Part shown: positions 44,206 to 53,500 of the stretch, piece after piece
How the letters are laid out: each line of letters begins with the position of its first letter
Position numbering within the stretch: the stretch's first letter is position 1
NCBI RefSeq assembly: GCF_025362475.1
Contig: NZ_JANYGH010000031.1
Coordinates: 1-64,000 of the forward strand
DNA: 64,000 bases
Direction of reading: 5' to 3'
DNA from: Mucilaginibacter sp.
GTDB lineage: Bacteria; Bacteroidota; Bacteroidia; Sphingobacteriales; Sphingobacteriaceae
Program-made: the position numbers and the translations under genes
Notes under the pieces: model-generated
Told to the model about the DNA's origin: nothing
The model's input: the letters and a program-made list of their open reading frames with translations, nothing else
The model's database searches: none

Positions 44206-44316
44206 GCATCACCAATGTCCTGTAATTTTTTTGCTATAGTTTTATTGAGCGTAAGTACTTAACGTAACATTGAATGGTATAAATGCTCTAACCAATCATT
44301 GATAAACTAAAAAAAA

Positions 44317-44646
44317 ATGGATACTTCACTTATAACAACCAGTACCGGTTTGGATGGTTATCGCGTAGTTAAACATTTAGGTGTTGTTCGCGGTATTACA
44401 GTACGCAGCCGTAGCGCATTAGGCAATATTGCCGGTGGTTTTCAATCGCTTTTTGGGGGCCGGCTGTCAATTTACGTTGAACTTTGCGAAAATGCGCGCG
44501 AAGAAGCTTACCAGCTTTTAATACAACATGCGCAGGCTATTGGTGCAAATGCCATTATTAATATGCGTTATGATGCCAATGAAGTGATGCAGGGTATTAC
44601 CGAGGTGTTGGCTTATGGCACCGCCGTTGTTGTTGAAAAAGTTTAA
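44317..44646 (+). CDS. YbjQ/UPF0145-family protein
   Basis: A 109-residue cytoplasmic protein of the YbjQ family, which forms pentamers and has been described as heavy-metal-binding. The start TTSTGLDGYRVVKHLGVVRG, followed by LGNIAGGFQSLFGGR, and the C-terminal AQAIGANAIINMRYDANEVM are the family motifs. Its role is uncertain. A bidirectional terminator follows at 44709-44740. Confidence 0.9.
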   Translation: MDTSLITTSTGLDGYRVVKHLGVVRGITVRSRSALGNIAGGFQSLFGGRLSIYVELCENAREEAYQLLIQHAQAIGANAIINMRYDANEVMQGITEVLAYGTAVVVEKV

Positions 44647-44708
44647 GTTTAAAAGTATAATGAAAAAGGAAATGGTAAAATTGCCATTCCCGGAAATCTG
44701 CTTATAAA

Positions 44709-44740
44709 AAAACTACCCGACTGTTTGGCCGGGTAGTTTT
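44709..44740. terminator. Bidirectional terminator
   Basis: AAAACTACCCG (44709-44719) and CGGGTAGTTTT (44730-44740) are perfect 11-bp arms with a 10-base loop. On the minus strand a run of seven T follows, which fits the gene at 44767; on the plus strand it fits ybjQ. Confidence 0.85.
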
Positions 44741-44766
44741 AATTGAAAATATATTAAACCCTTGTA

Positions 44767-44964
44767 TTAATTAAAATAAGACAAGGGAATAGTTTTCCAT
44801 AGGCCATGCGCCAGGTGCCCTATTAATAATTCGTAAACCAGGTACACCGGCCAAATGAGGTAATGAACAAGCAATAAAATTATTGAATGATTATAATGCC
44901 AACTAATCATGAGGGTGTATAGGCCTAATACAAGATATAGAATACTGGAGTCACGGGTTTTCAT
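44767..44964 (-). CDS. Small membrane protein, 65 residues
   Basis: It has a polar start (MKTRDSS) then two hydrophobic stretches (ILYLVLGLYTLMISW and IILLLVHYLIWPVYLVYELLI), and ends IPLSYFN. No family is recognised. It lies downstream of the lipoprotein gene on the same strand (37-base gap) and ends at a strong terminator, so the two may be one operon. Confidence 0.55.
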   Translation of the reverse strand: MKTRDSSILYLVLGLYTLMISWHYNHSIILLLVHYLIWPVYLVYELLIGHLAHGLWKTIPLSYFN

Positions 44965-45001
44965 ATTTTTTTGCTACTTATTTTTTATCTAATCTAAACA
45001 A

Positions 45002-45496
45002 TTAGTTACAATTTTTCATGCTGTACAGCACGCTAAATTCGGCCGCGCCGTTGGTTTGCTGCCGACCTGTTTTAGTATCGTATTTATAAGGCTTTTGGGC
45101 AAGGGCATTTCCTCTTAACTGAAATTCAACGTTCATGGTATCCTTAACACCTTCCTGGTTAAATGTCCAAACAGCTTTAATAATGTTGCCGTTAAGGGTA
45201 CCTGTCAACAGGCCTTTTTTCGAGTCCTTTTCTTTGGGGAGCCATCTCATTTCACCATTTACCTTGTCGCCATTTATCAACATACTTACTTTTGTGGTGT
45301 CCTGGTTTTTTGTACCATCCGTATGAAAAAAGCAGTATTGCATATTAATATCAGGAGCGTTTGCAACATTGGCTAACTGGGAATCTTTTTGTGAGGGTTT
45401 AATACCAGAGGTATCGGCGCTACCAGAATTGCTACCGCCTCCGGCGCAGGATGCCATAAAAGCTACTACCAGCAGCAAGCATAAATTGATCTTCAT
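45002..45496 (-). CDS. Putative lipoprotein
   Basis: A 164-residue exported protein. The signal peptide MKINLCLLLVVAFMASC has a lipobox MASC followed by a Gly/Ser-rich linker (AGGGSNSGSADTSG). The mature part has KVSMLINGDKVNGEMRWLPKE and GTLNGNIIKAVWTFNQEG, a beta-strand pattern seen in many exported Bacteroidota proteins that resembles small secreted calycin-like folds. The function is unknown. It is likely co-transcribed with the small membrane protein that follows. Confidence 0.65.
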   Translation of the reverse strand: MKINLCLLLVVAFMASCAGGGSNSGSADTSGIKPSQKDSQLANVANAPDINMQYCFFHTDGTKNQDTTKVSMLINGDKVNGEMRWLPKEKDSKKGLLTGTLNGNIIKAVWTFNQEGVKDTMNVEFQLRGNALAQKPYKYDTKTGRQQTNGAAEFSVLYSMKNCN

Positions 45497-45598
45497 AGTT
45501 TTTTAATTACTCGTGTTTTTTATGTACGACAATTAAAATTCAAAAAGGTTCAAAAGGTAGATGAGGTATTTATTTGAGGGAGAAACTTACAATGATTT

Positions 45599-45632
45599 AT
45601 GTAGTGTAAACGTTCATATTGTTACACTACAT
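45599..45632. promoter_or_regulatory. 11-bp inverted repeat upstream of the lipoprotein gene
   Basis: ATGTAGTGTAA (45599-45609) and TTACACTACAT (45622-45632) are perfect arms with a 12-base spacer. It lies 103 bases before the lipoprotein start (45496) and 21 bases after the preceding minus-strand gene. No T-run follows, so an operator is more likely than a terminator. Confidence 0.45.
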
Positions 45633-45652
45633 AATATTGTAAATAAAGAAGT

Positions 45653-45841
45653 TTATACTTTCTTTTCGGGAGGAGTAGATACTATTTCGCCAAATTCATT
45701 AACGTAAGCCATCATGCTTTCCAGGTCACTTCCGCCACCATTTTGCTGACGCTCCTGCTTGCGTTGCTCTTTATCCTCTTTCTTTTTCTGACGATTTTTT
45801 TCGAGTTGTTTTTTCATGAATGTTGCCTGCGATTTAGCCAT
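45653..45841 (-). CDS. Small charged protein of the cold-shock-associated type
   Basis: A 62-residue, very charged protein: MAKSQATFMKKQLEKNRQKK, then many Lys/Glu/Gln (KEDKEQRKQERQQNG), then the conserved-looking MMAYVNEFGEIVSTPPE. In many Bacteroidota a protein of this form is encoded directly next to a cold-shock-domain gene. Here no cold-shock gene adjoins it. The upstream region may give a long leader: a -7 element (TATATTTG) lies on the minus strand at 46065-46072, about 225 bases before the ATG. The function is unknown; nucleic-acid binding is a guess from charge. Confidence 0.7.
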   Translation of the reverse strand: MAKSQATFMKKQLEKNRQKKKEDKEQRKQERQQNGGGSDLESMMAYVNEFGEIVSTPPEKKV

Positions 45842-46210
45842 GTTTATTAAAATTTAGTTGAACAATGAGCTTTTCCCTGGTTACAACCTGTATCAATCTG
45901 ATCAACGGAACTAAAGTTCGGTATCTTGAATTACATGAAAAGGATATCATCAATTTAATTTCCGGGCAGCAACGGTATCAGCGGGGATAAAAATGAACCC
46001 TGATCAATAAGAATTGATTAGTGGGTGGCTATAAGGAAATAGCTATAAATTTCCGTTTGTTTTGCAAATATACGAAAATTTTACACATTAAAATTGCGGG
46101 TTGTATTTGTAGTGCCATTTTAACACGGTCCAACGCTTCCCCCAAAGCAAAAGCAGCCACCCGTTTGGGTGGCTGCTTAATATTTTATGGCAGATTGTTT
46201 TTGAGTAGCG
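45842..46210. other. Divergent/leader region with a terminator
   Basis: This 369-base stretch has no firm gene. It holds the minus-strand -7 element TATATTTG (46065-46072) for the small charged protein and the terminator at 46151-46178. A 41-codon frame on the plus strand (ATG 45865 to 45990) is not supported by a promoter or by similarity. Confidence 0.5.
46151..46178 (-). terminator. Terminator of the DUF2807 gene
   Basis: AAGCAGCCACCC and GGGTGGCTGCTT are perfect 12-bp arms with a 4-base loop, 33 bases past the stop at 46211. On the minus strand TTGCTTTGGG follows. It is a strong GC-rich stem. Confidence 0.85.
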
Positions 46211-46819
46211 TTATATGCCTGCATAGTCGTCAGATTTTGCTTTATCGCCGATTAATTTTTCTGTAGCGTGATCGGCAATCAGGTAGGTTCTGTTTACGGT
46301 TGAAGATATGTTGTGTACCAGGTTATATTCTTTTACGGTACCGCTGATATCAGCTTTTGCGCGATCATTCATAGTAACACGGGCGCTGTAGGTATCCAGT
46401 TTTAAATCGGCAGATGCATTGTTATATAATTTCACGTCGAGCTCAATGGCAGATAGGTTTCCGAATGATTTTATTTCAGCGTTATCATAAGCTGTGATTG
46501 ATGAAAGTTCTTCTGCAGTAACCCAAACTACCAGTTTTTCGGTTTTGTACGATGAGATCCTTAAAACACCTTTTTGTGATTGAACCAAGGCGCTTTCGGC
46601 ATAGTACTGATTGTAAACTTTTACCTGGTCGGCAGCACCGGTTGAAATGTATAACTGCACATTTCCATAAACCTCTATTTTATTGATGCTGCTGATGTCT
46701 GTTAAAACAACACCTTTAGTAGTATTTTTAGTAGTATTATCTACTGCTGCGTAAGTTGAATTTGTGAAGCCAAGTACGGTAACTATTACTGCTAAGATGG
46801 CGATTAAGTTAGTTTTCAT
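46211..46819 (-). CDS. Exported DUF2807 (GIN domain) protein
   Basis: A 202-residue exported protein. The signal peptide is LIAILAVIVTVLGFTNSTYA. The rest is one DUF2807 domain: a right-handed parallel beta-helix-like head, seen as ISSINKIEVYGNVQLYIST, GVLRISSYKTEKLVVWVTAEE, LSSITAYDNAEIKSFGN, and SARVTMNDRAKADISG. Such proteins are surface or periplasmic with unknown function; auto-transporter adhesin is only a family label. It has its own terminator. No neighbours point to a role. Confidence 0.85.
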   Translation of the reverse strand: MKTNLIAILAVIVTVLGFTNSTYAAVDNTTKNTTKGVVLTDISSINKIEVYGNVQLYISTGAADQVKVYNQYYAESALVQSQKGVLRISSYKTEKLVVWVTAEELSSITAYDNAEIKSFGNLSAIELDVKLYNNASADLKLDTYSARVTMNDRAKADISGTVKEYNLVHNISSTVNRTYLIADHATEKLIGDKAKSDDYAGI

Positions 46820-47131
46820 GATATTAATATTTTGATTGTCAGATGATTGTTTATTTATATTTTTAAATACACCTATATGACGATCTCCATTAAAAAACGT
46901 TACAGCAGTATAACCTGTAATAGTTGTATGCAGGTTTTTTGTCGGTAAGTGGTAGATTTTATCCGGTGAAATAACGATAAATTTTTCGGGGGATTTCGGC
47001 TCCGGGGCGGGTTGTTGGCCGCGGAGCCGCAGACAGGGGTTTACAACCTGCTGTGCGAATTAAAAAAGAGATGAAAGATCAATATTACTTACAACCAAGC
47101 CCGAACCTCGCATCCCGCAACACGAGCCAGA
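46820..47131. other. Intergenic stretch, one GC-rich hairpin
   Basis: 312 bases. A GC-rich inverted repeat CGGCTCCG (46997-47004) and CGGAGCCG (47032-47039) with a 27-base loop stands out in AT-rich sequence. It could be part of the terminator region of the recQ gene's mRNA (about 93-135 bases past its stop). No gene is seen. Confidence 0.4.
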
Positions 47132-49024
47132 TTACATATAATACTTCTCGCCGTCTGTTTTAATTTTGCCGGCATCAAGCAGTAGCCTGATAGCTTCCAT
47201 CTTCTCTTTTTCGGTGCCGATATTGATAGTGGTTACAAGTGTGCCAATATCCGGGGTTGATACGCTTAATAGCTGCACAATCTCGTTTGTAATGTTATCA
47301 AATATTTCATCGGCGTTTTTGTGGCGTTTTTCGTCCAGGCAAACATCGCAGATACCGCATTTGCGGGCATTAACCTCATCAAAGTAAGCCAGTAACATTT
47401 GGCTCCGGCATTTTTGATGAATGGCGTACGCAAAAACCGCCTCCATTTTTTGGCGATAGGTTTCCTTGCGCTCCTCAATGTAGTTTTTGTTGATAAACAG
47501 GCGGGCGGCCTGTTGCCTGGCCTTTAAATAGGTAATCTGCGGCTTATCTGTTTGTTGCAGGTAACTTATTAAACCAAACTGCTGTAATTGCAACAAACCG
47601 TCAACAACCTGCTGAACGCTCAGGTTTGTGCGCCGGGCAAGGTCAAATTCTTTAATCCTTACGTAATCCTCAAATGATCCACCGTAGGAGCGCAGCAGCG
47701 TTTTAATAAACGGATCCCAACCGGCATTCTGAATCTGGAAATTATATAATACCTCGTTCACCACCTCAAACCTGAAACGCGATGGCAGAAACACACTCTC
47801 ATTGAATGATAGGTATTCATCCTTCTCCAAAAATTTAAGTGCATTTAAAGTTTTAATGGGGTCAAGCTTAAACCGGCTACAAAAATCGCCCAGGTCAAGA
47901 TCAAAACTTAGCCCCTCGCCTGCCTCGTAAGCAAGCTGGTAATAATTAGCCAGGCTATGGTATACCTGCTTAATTTCATCAACCGAAGGAAAATTAAGCA
48001 GGAACATTTTTTCCTGTCGTAACCTATCGGCATGGGTATACAGCAATACGCCATAAGCTTTTTGCTCATCGCGGCCCCCCCTACCTGCCTCCTGGTAATA
48101 AGCCTCCAAACTTTCGGGCATATCTTTATGAATCACAAAGCGCACATCAGGTTTATCAATCCCCATCCCAAACGCATTGGTAGCAACAATTACCCGGATG
48201 CGGTTACTTTTCCAGCTTTCCTGCCGCTCGGCTCTTATATCCATTGGTAAACCGGCGTGGTAATAATCGGCTTTGATACCGTTTTCGTTGTAAAATTTTG
48301 CTATGTCGGCGGCATCCTTGCGGCTGCGTACATACACAATACCGCTGCCTTTAACACCTTTGGCTATATCCAGCATACGGCGCAATTTATTCTCGGCATT
48401 TTGCACCACATAGCTAATGTTTTTGCGTTCAAAACTTTGCTGATAAACAACCTGGTCTTTAAACAGTAATTTATCCTGTATATCCCGCTTAACATCAACT
48501 GTTGCTGTAGCCGTTAGTGCCAGCACAGGCACATCGGGATGAAGTTCGCGCAAATCGGCGATGTGCAGGTATGACGGCCTAAAATCATATCCCCATTGCG
48601 ATATACAATGTGCCTCATCAATGGCAATCAGGTTTACCTTCATATACTTGATACGCTCGCGTACCAGTTCGGAAAGTAGCCGCTCGGGCGAGAGGTACAA
48701 AAATTTAACCGTGCCATAGATGCAGTTATCCAGGGCCAGATCAATCTCGCGCAATCCCATGCCCGATACAATGGCCACAGCATTGATACCTTTGCCTTTC
48801 AGGGTTTCTACCTGATCTTTCATGAGGGCTATAAGTGGCGAAACCACAATACATATCCCCTCTTTTGCCAGCGCAGGCACCTGGAAACAAACAGATTTGC
48901 CACCACCGGTAGGTAATAAAGCCAAGGTATCACGACCTAATAAAACAGATTTGATGATCTCGGCCTGCATCGGCCTGAAATGATCATGGTTCCAGTACTG
49001 CTTTAATATTTCCTCTATGGTCAT
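47132..49024 (-). CDS. recQ: RecQ-family ATP-dependent DNA helicase
   Basis: A 3'-5' DNA helicase of 630 residues for recombination and repair. Motif I is LLPTGGGKSVCFQVPA, motif II IDEAHCISQWGYDFRPSY, motif III LTATATVDV, and motif VI YYQEAGRGGRDE. The zinc-binding region near residue 560 has CRSQMLLAYFDEVNARKCG then ICDVCL. There is no HRDC domain after it; it is the shorter of the RecQ types found in Bacteroidota, so a second, HRDC-bearing copy may exist elsewhere. The start MTIEEILKQYW at 49024 fits the family. Confidence 0.94.
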   Translation of the reverse strand: MTIEEILKQYWNHDHFRPMQAEIIKSVLLGRDTLALLPTGGGKSVCFQVPALAKEGICIVVSPLIALMKDQVETLKGKGINAVAIVSGMGLREIDLALDNCIYGTVKFLYLSPERLLSELVRERIKYMKVNLIAIDEAHCISQWGYDFRPSYLHIADLRELHPDVPVLALTATATVDVKRDIQDKLLFKDQVVYQQSFERKNISYVVQNAENKLRRMLDIAKGVKGSGIVYVRSRKDAADIAKFYNENGIKADYYHAGLPMDIRAERQESWKSNRIRVIVATNAFGMGIDKPDVRFVIHKDMPESLEAYYQEAGRGGRDEQKAYGVLLYTHADRLRQEKMFLLNFPSVDEIKQVYHSLANYYQLAYEAGEGLSFDLDLGDFCSRFKLDPIKTLNALKFLEKDEYLSFNESVFLPSRFRFEVVNEVLYNFQIQNAGWDPFIKTLLRSYGGSFEDYVRIKEFDLARRTNLSVQQVVDGLLQLQQFGLISYLQQTDKPQITYLKARQQAARLFINKNYIEERKETYRQKMEAVFAYAIHQKCRSQMLLAYFDEVNARKCGICDVCLDEKRHKNADEIFDNITNEIVQLLSVSTPDIGTLVTTINIGTEKEKMEAIRLLLDAGKIKTDGEKYYM

Positions 49025-49103
49025 GTATTGGGGTAAGCCCCAAATTTAGTGAGAAAGCGGCAGGAATCAAGCGACAAGAAATAAGAGTATAAAAATGCGC
49101 CTA

Positions 49104-50240
49104 TTACTTAAACAGCCATTTATAAAAATCCGAAAAATCGCCATTCCATTGTTTCTCATTATGGCTGGCACCTTTAATAATTACTACCGGGGCGTTTTGG
49201 GGCTTAACACCTTTTTCTTGTACAATCGCAGCCATTTTTTTCATATCAGCAACCATATCTTCACTCTCGGCATCGCCGCATACAAAGTAAAAGCGGGCTT
49301 TATTCCCTATCTGGTTTTGTTTTGCCAGCTCATAAATTTCTGGCGCTATCCAAAACGCGGGCGAAAATATACCGGCATTACCAAATACATCAGGATATTT
49401 AATGGTAGCATACATAGATATCAGCCCCCCCATGGAGCTGCCTGCAATGGTAGTGTATTTTGCACCGGCTTTAGTTTTATAATTCATATCAATGTATGGC
49501 TTTAGGGTTTTAACCAAAAATTCAATGTAATCGGCACCCACACCCTTGCCGTATTTTGAATCATAGGGATCATATTCGGTAATGCGGTAATCACCACCGT
49601 GATCAATACCTACTACTATACATTCTTTTTGAGGCAATACTTTATCAAGCAGTTCATCAATTCCCCATTCGCCATAACCGCTATAGTAGTCATCAAACAG
49701 ATTTTGCCCATCGTGCATATAAATTACAGGGAATTTCTTTTTGGATGAGGCATAATCTTTGGGCAGATAAATCCATACACGGCGTTGCCTGCCCAGTTGC
49801 GGTATTTCAAAATTATCGCTTATAATATGTACCTGTGCTGTAGCTGTATGTTGCTTTGCTGCAGTTGCAAAATTATCCTGCCACGCGGCAACATCTAAAG
49901 TTATCAAAGTATCATTTGCAACACTAAGCGTTCGGTTATCAATGCCTTTACCAGCGGTGCTGCATTCAACTGTACCCCAGCTGCCACGGGTTATTTTGTA
50001 ATTGTAAATGCCTTTGGGCATAACTTTCAAAAGCTGGTAGCTGCCATCCGCATTAGGTTTCATTTGCCAGGCACTATCTGCCGGGTTCCAGTTGTTAAAA
50101 TTACCGGCCAAAAACAGATGCTCAGATGCACTTTTTAAAGAGGCTATTTTGCCCGTTTTAAAGGCAGTTTTTACCTGTCCAAAAAGTAAAAAACTTTGAC
50201 TTAAAATCCAAAACGCGCAGAAAAATATTTTTTTTCTCAT
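49104..50240 (-). CDS. Exported esterase with CBM48-like N-terminal domain
   Basis: A 378-residue protein. A signal peptide (IFFCAFWILSQSFLLFG) is followed by a CBM48/isoamylase-N-like domain at about 25-115 (FLAGNFNNWNPADSAWQMKP, then DGSYQLLKVMPKGIYNYKI). An alpha/beta hydrolase of the esterase D/Fes type follows (VIYMHDGQNLFDDYYSGYG, the nucleophile in IAGSSMGGLISMYA, and a likely catalytic His in GASHNEKQW). CBM48 binds alpha-glucan in the family. It stands divergent to the susC-susD-susE operon with a shared palindromic operator, so it is likely co-regulated. The ester it cleaves is unknown. An earlier Met at 50255 is possible. Confidence 0.85.
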   Translation of the reverse strand: MRKKIFFCAFWILSQSFLLFGQVKTAFKTGKIASLKSASEHLFLAGNFNNWNPADSAWQMKPNADGSYQLLKVMPKGIYNYKITRGSWGTVECSTAGKGIDNRTLSVANDTLITLDVAAWQDNFATAAKQHTATAQVHIISDNFEIPQLGRQRRVWIYLPKDYASSKKKFPVIYMHDGQNLFDDYYSGYGEWGIDELLDKVLPQKECIVVGIDHGGDYRITEYDPYDSKYGKGVGADYIEFLVKTLKPYIDMNYKTKAGAKYTTIAGSSMGGLISMYATIKYPDVFGNAGIFSPAFWIAPEIYELAKQNQIGNKARFYFVCGDAESEDMVADMKKMAAIVQEKGVKPQNAPVVIIKGASHNEKQWNGDFSDFYKWLFK

Positions 50241-50586
50241 TATTAATTGTTTCATTGACAAGTAATTTCCGGGAACGTTCCCGGAAATTGGTTACATATT
50301 AGGAAAATTACGCAATGTGTAATTTTGACACTTAGTTTCGTGCAAATCTTTGTAAATCTGCAAATTTCCCACAAAAAAGACATTAAACCCTTAAAAAAAA
50401 TAACTTTCCTGAGGTTGCCCTAAAGTTAACTATACCTTAATTTATTCCTTCAAAATTATCTTTTACATAAAATTTGCATTTATTATTTCTAAATGTAAAT
50501 TAGTCACGTGCTATTACAGCAAAATTATCAGACCAATTAAGTACTGGCTAAATAAGCCTTTTTTATTCACACAAACCAAAAAGTAA
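50241..50586. other. Divergent promoter region of the esterase and sus genes
   Basis: A 346-base spacer. It contains the LacI-type palindrome at 50264-50289 and AT-rich sequence further down towards susC, with no other clear gene or perfect -7 box. TAAAATTTG near 50467 is an imperfect -7 match with one extra base. Confidence 0.5.
50264..50289. promoter_or_regulatory. 26-bp perfect palindrome, LacI-type operator
   Basis: AATTTCCGGGAAC and GTTCCCGGAAATT are exact reverse complements with no spacer. The core GGGAACGTTCCC with a central CG is typical of LacI/GalR-family operators, which control glycan-utilisation loci in Bacteroidota. It lies 24 bases from the esterase start and 298 from susC. 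No LacI gene is in the window. Confidence 0.75.
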
Positions 50587-53500
50587 ATGAGAAAAAATTA
50601 CTCAAAAAAGTACGTTCTCCTTTGTGCCTTTCTAATGATGTCAGTGATGGCATTTGCTCAAACCGGAAGCATCAAAGGCAAGGTATTAGACGAAACCAAT
50701 GCGCCCCTACCCGGCGCTTCAGTTACCATTGATGGCACAACCCTTGGTGGAAGTACCGATGCAAATGGTAGTTTTACCATAACCGGTGTTAAGACCGGGA
50801 ACGTTACCGTAACCGCTAAATTTTTAGGTTACATCCCTTTAAAGAAAACCGTTACGGTAAATACAACTGTTACGGTAGTTGATTTCAGCCTTCAGCCTGA
50901 AAGTAAAAGCCTGAATGAAGTTGTTGTTATAGGTTACGGTACTCAAAAAAAGAAGGATCTTTCAGGATCTATCGCAAACGTTACTTCAAAGGATTTTCAA
51001 AAGGGAGTTATCACAACTCCTGAACAATTAATTGCGGGTAAGGTTGCGGGTGTTTCTGTTATTTCAAACAGTGGTGCGCCAGGCGCAGGAAGCCAGATCC
51101 GTATTCGCGGCGGTGCTTCTCTATCTGCAAGTAATGACCCACTTATTGTTATTGATGGAGTGCCTATCAGTAATAGCAGCATTTCTGGAGCTGCAAACCC
51201 ATTAAGTTTAATCAACCCAAATGATATAGAATCATTTTCTATATTAAAAGATGCATCTGCTGCCGCAATATATGGTAACAGGGCTTCAAATGGTGTAATT
51301 TTAATTACCACCAAAAAAGGAAGCAGCGGTAAACCAACTGTTGATTTTAGCACACAGTTCTCTGTATCTAAATTAGTTAAAGAGGCGAGCGTACTTAGTG
51401 CAGATCAGCTTCGTGATTATGTAAAAGCAAACGGATCAGCTGCCCAGCAAGCCCAGTTAGGTACAGCAAATACTGACTGGCAGAAACAGATCTATCAAAC
51501 TGCCGTATCAACAGACAACAATATCAGCGTTTCGGGTGCTACTAAAGTTTTACCTTACCGCGTTTCTTTTGGTTACCTAAATCAGGATGGTATATTAAAA
51601 ACAAGCTCATTAGAGCGTTTAACAGGCGCTATAAACCTTAATCCAACCCTGTTCACCAATCATTTAAAAATAAATTTAAACTTAAAAGGGGCGCAGGTTA
51701 AACAAAGGTTTGCAAACGAAGGCGCTGTTGGCTCCTCTGTAAGTTTTGACCCTACACAACCCGTTTACTCTGGCAGCAAACGTTTTGGCGGCTATTATGA
51801 GTGGCTTGATTCAAAGTCAACTTCTGGTTTAAGATCATTAGCTGGTTTAAACCCACTGGGTTTGCTTGAGCAACAAGACAACAGAAGTAAGGTTTACAGA
51901 AGCATAGGTAACTTACAACTTGATTACAAATTCCATTTTTTACCTGAATTACACGCCAACGTTAACTTTGGCTATGATATTTCAAAGGGTGATGGACATA
52001 CCATTATCCCTGATAGCGCAGCTAACGGTTATAACCGCTTTAAAGATCCACAAGGAAAGTTTCATGGCGGTACCAATAACGTTTACAAACAAACGCAATC
52101 AAATAAAATTTTTGAAGGCTATTTAAGCTACGCAAAAGATTTTAAAAATATAGCAAGCCATATTGATGCAGTAGCCGGTTATTCTTACCAGGATTTCGAG
52201 ACTACTAATTACAACTATAATGATTACACCTACGACAAAACTGTTGTAACCCCTCCTACTTATCCTTTTGATAAACCGGAAAATAGATTAATATCAGTTT
52301 ACGGACGTTTGAATTATGTTTTTGAAGACAAGTATATTTTAACTGGTACTGTACGCCGTGATGGATCATCAAGGTTTAATCCAGATCAAAAGTTCGGTAC
52401 GTTCCCTTCGGGAGCATTTGCCTGGAAAATTAAAGAAGAATCATTCCTAAAAAGCTCATCGGTAATTTCTGATTTAAAGTTGCGGGTTGGATATGGAGTT
52501 ACAGGCCAGCAGGAAGGTATTGGCAACTATGATTACATTTCTTATTATAACTTAAGTAATAGCACCGCGCAATACCAGTTTGACAACACATTTTATAGCT
52601 TGTACCGCCCCGGAGGATATTATTACAACAGAACTTGGGAACAAACCGCAGCTACAAATATTGGTTTAGATTTCGGCTTTATAGATAACAGGATAACCGG
52701 TAGTGTTGATTACTTTAACCGTAAAACAACGCATTTGTTAAACAAAATTTCGCAGCCGGCCGGTACCAACTTCACCAATGAGATTGTAGCAAATATTGGT
52801 GATGCAAAAACCAGTGGTGTTGAGTTTAATATAAGCTCGGACATCATCAGGAGCAAAGATGTAACCTGGAATGTTAATTTTAATGCTACCTATAATACAA
52901 ACAAAATAACCAAGCTTACCATTTCAAATGATCCGAATTACGCAGGTAGCCCAACCGGCGGCATTTCTGGCGGAACAGGTAACAACATACAGATCCAGTC
53001 GGTAGGTTATGCAAGAAATTCATTTTATGTATACCAACAGGTGTACGGAACAAATGGCAAACCTCTGGATGGCGTTTTTGTTGACCGTAATAATGATGGC
53101 GTAATAAACACGCAAGATCTTTATCATTATAAAAGCCCGGATCCTAAAGGGTACTTTGGTTTAACATCAAACGTTAACTATAAAAAATGGTCTGCTGGTT
53201 TTGTTGCCAGGGCAAGCGTAGGTAACTATGCCTATAATAACGTATTCTCGGGCTCGGGCACAAAAATAAGCGTTCTTAACCCGATAGGAATTATAAACAA
53301 TGCATCAACAAATTTATTGGAGAGCGGCTTAAGCGGCAGCAATGATAAAAATGTGCTATCAGACTATTACATTCAAAATGCCTCATTTATCAGAATGGAC
53401 AATGCGAACATAGGCTACAACTTTGGTAAAATATTTGGCAGCAGAGGTAACCTTAGGGTAAGTGCAAATGTTCAGAATGTGTTTATTATAACAAAATATA

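Noticed and set aside
45865..45990. A 41-codon plus-strand frame in the leader of the small charged protein gene
   Set aside because: It has no promoter or similarity and lies in the predicted leader of the opposite gene. It could be real but cannot be supported.
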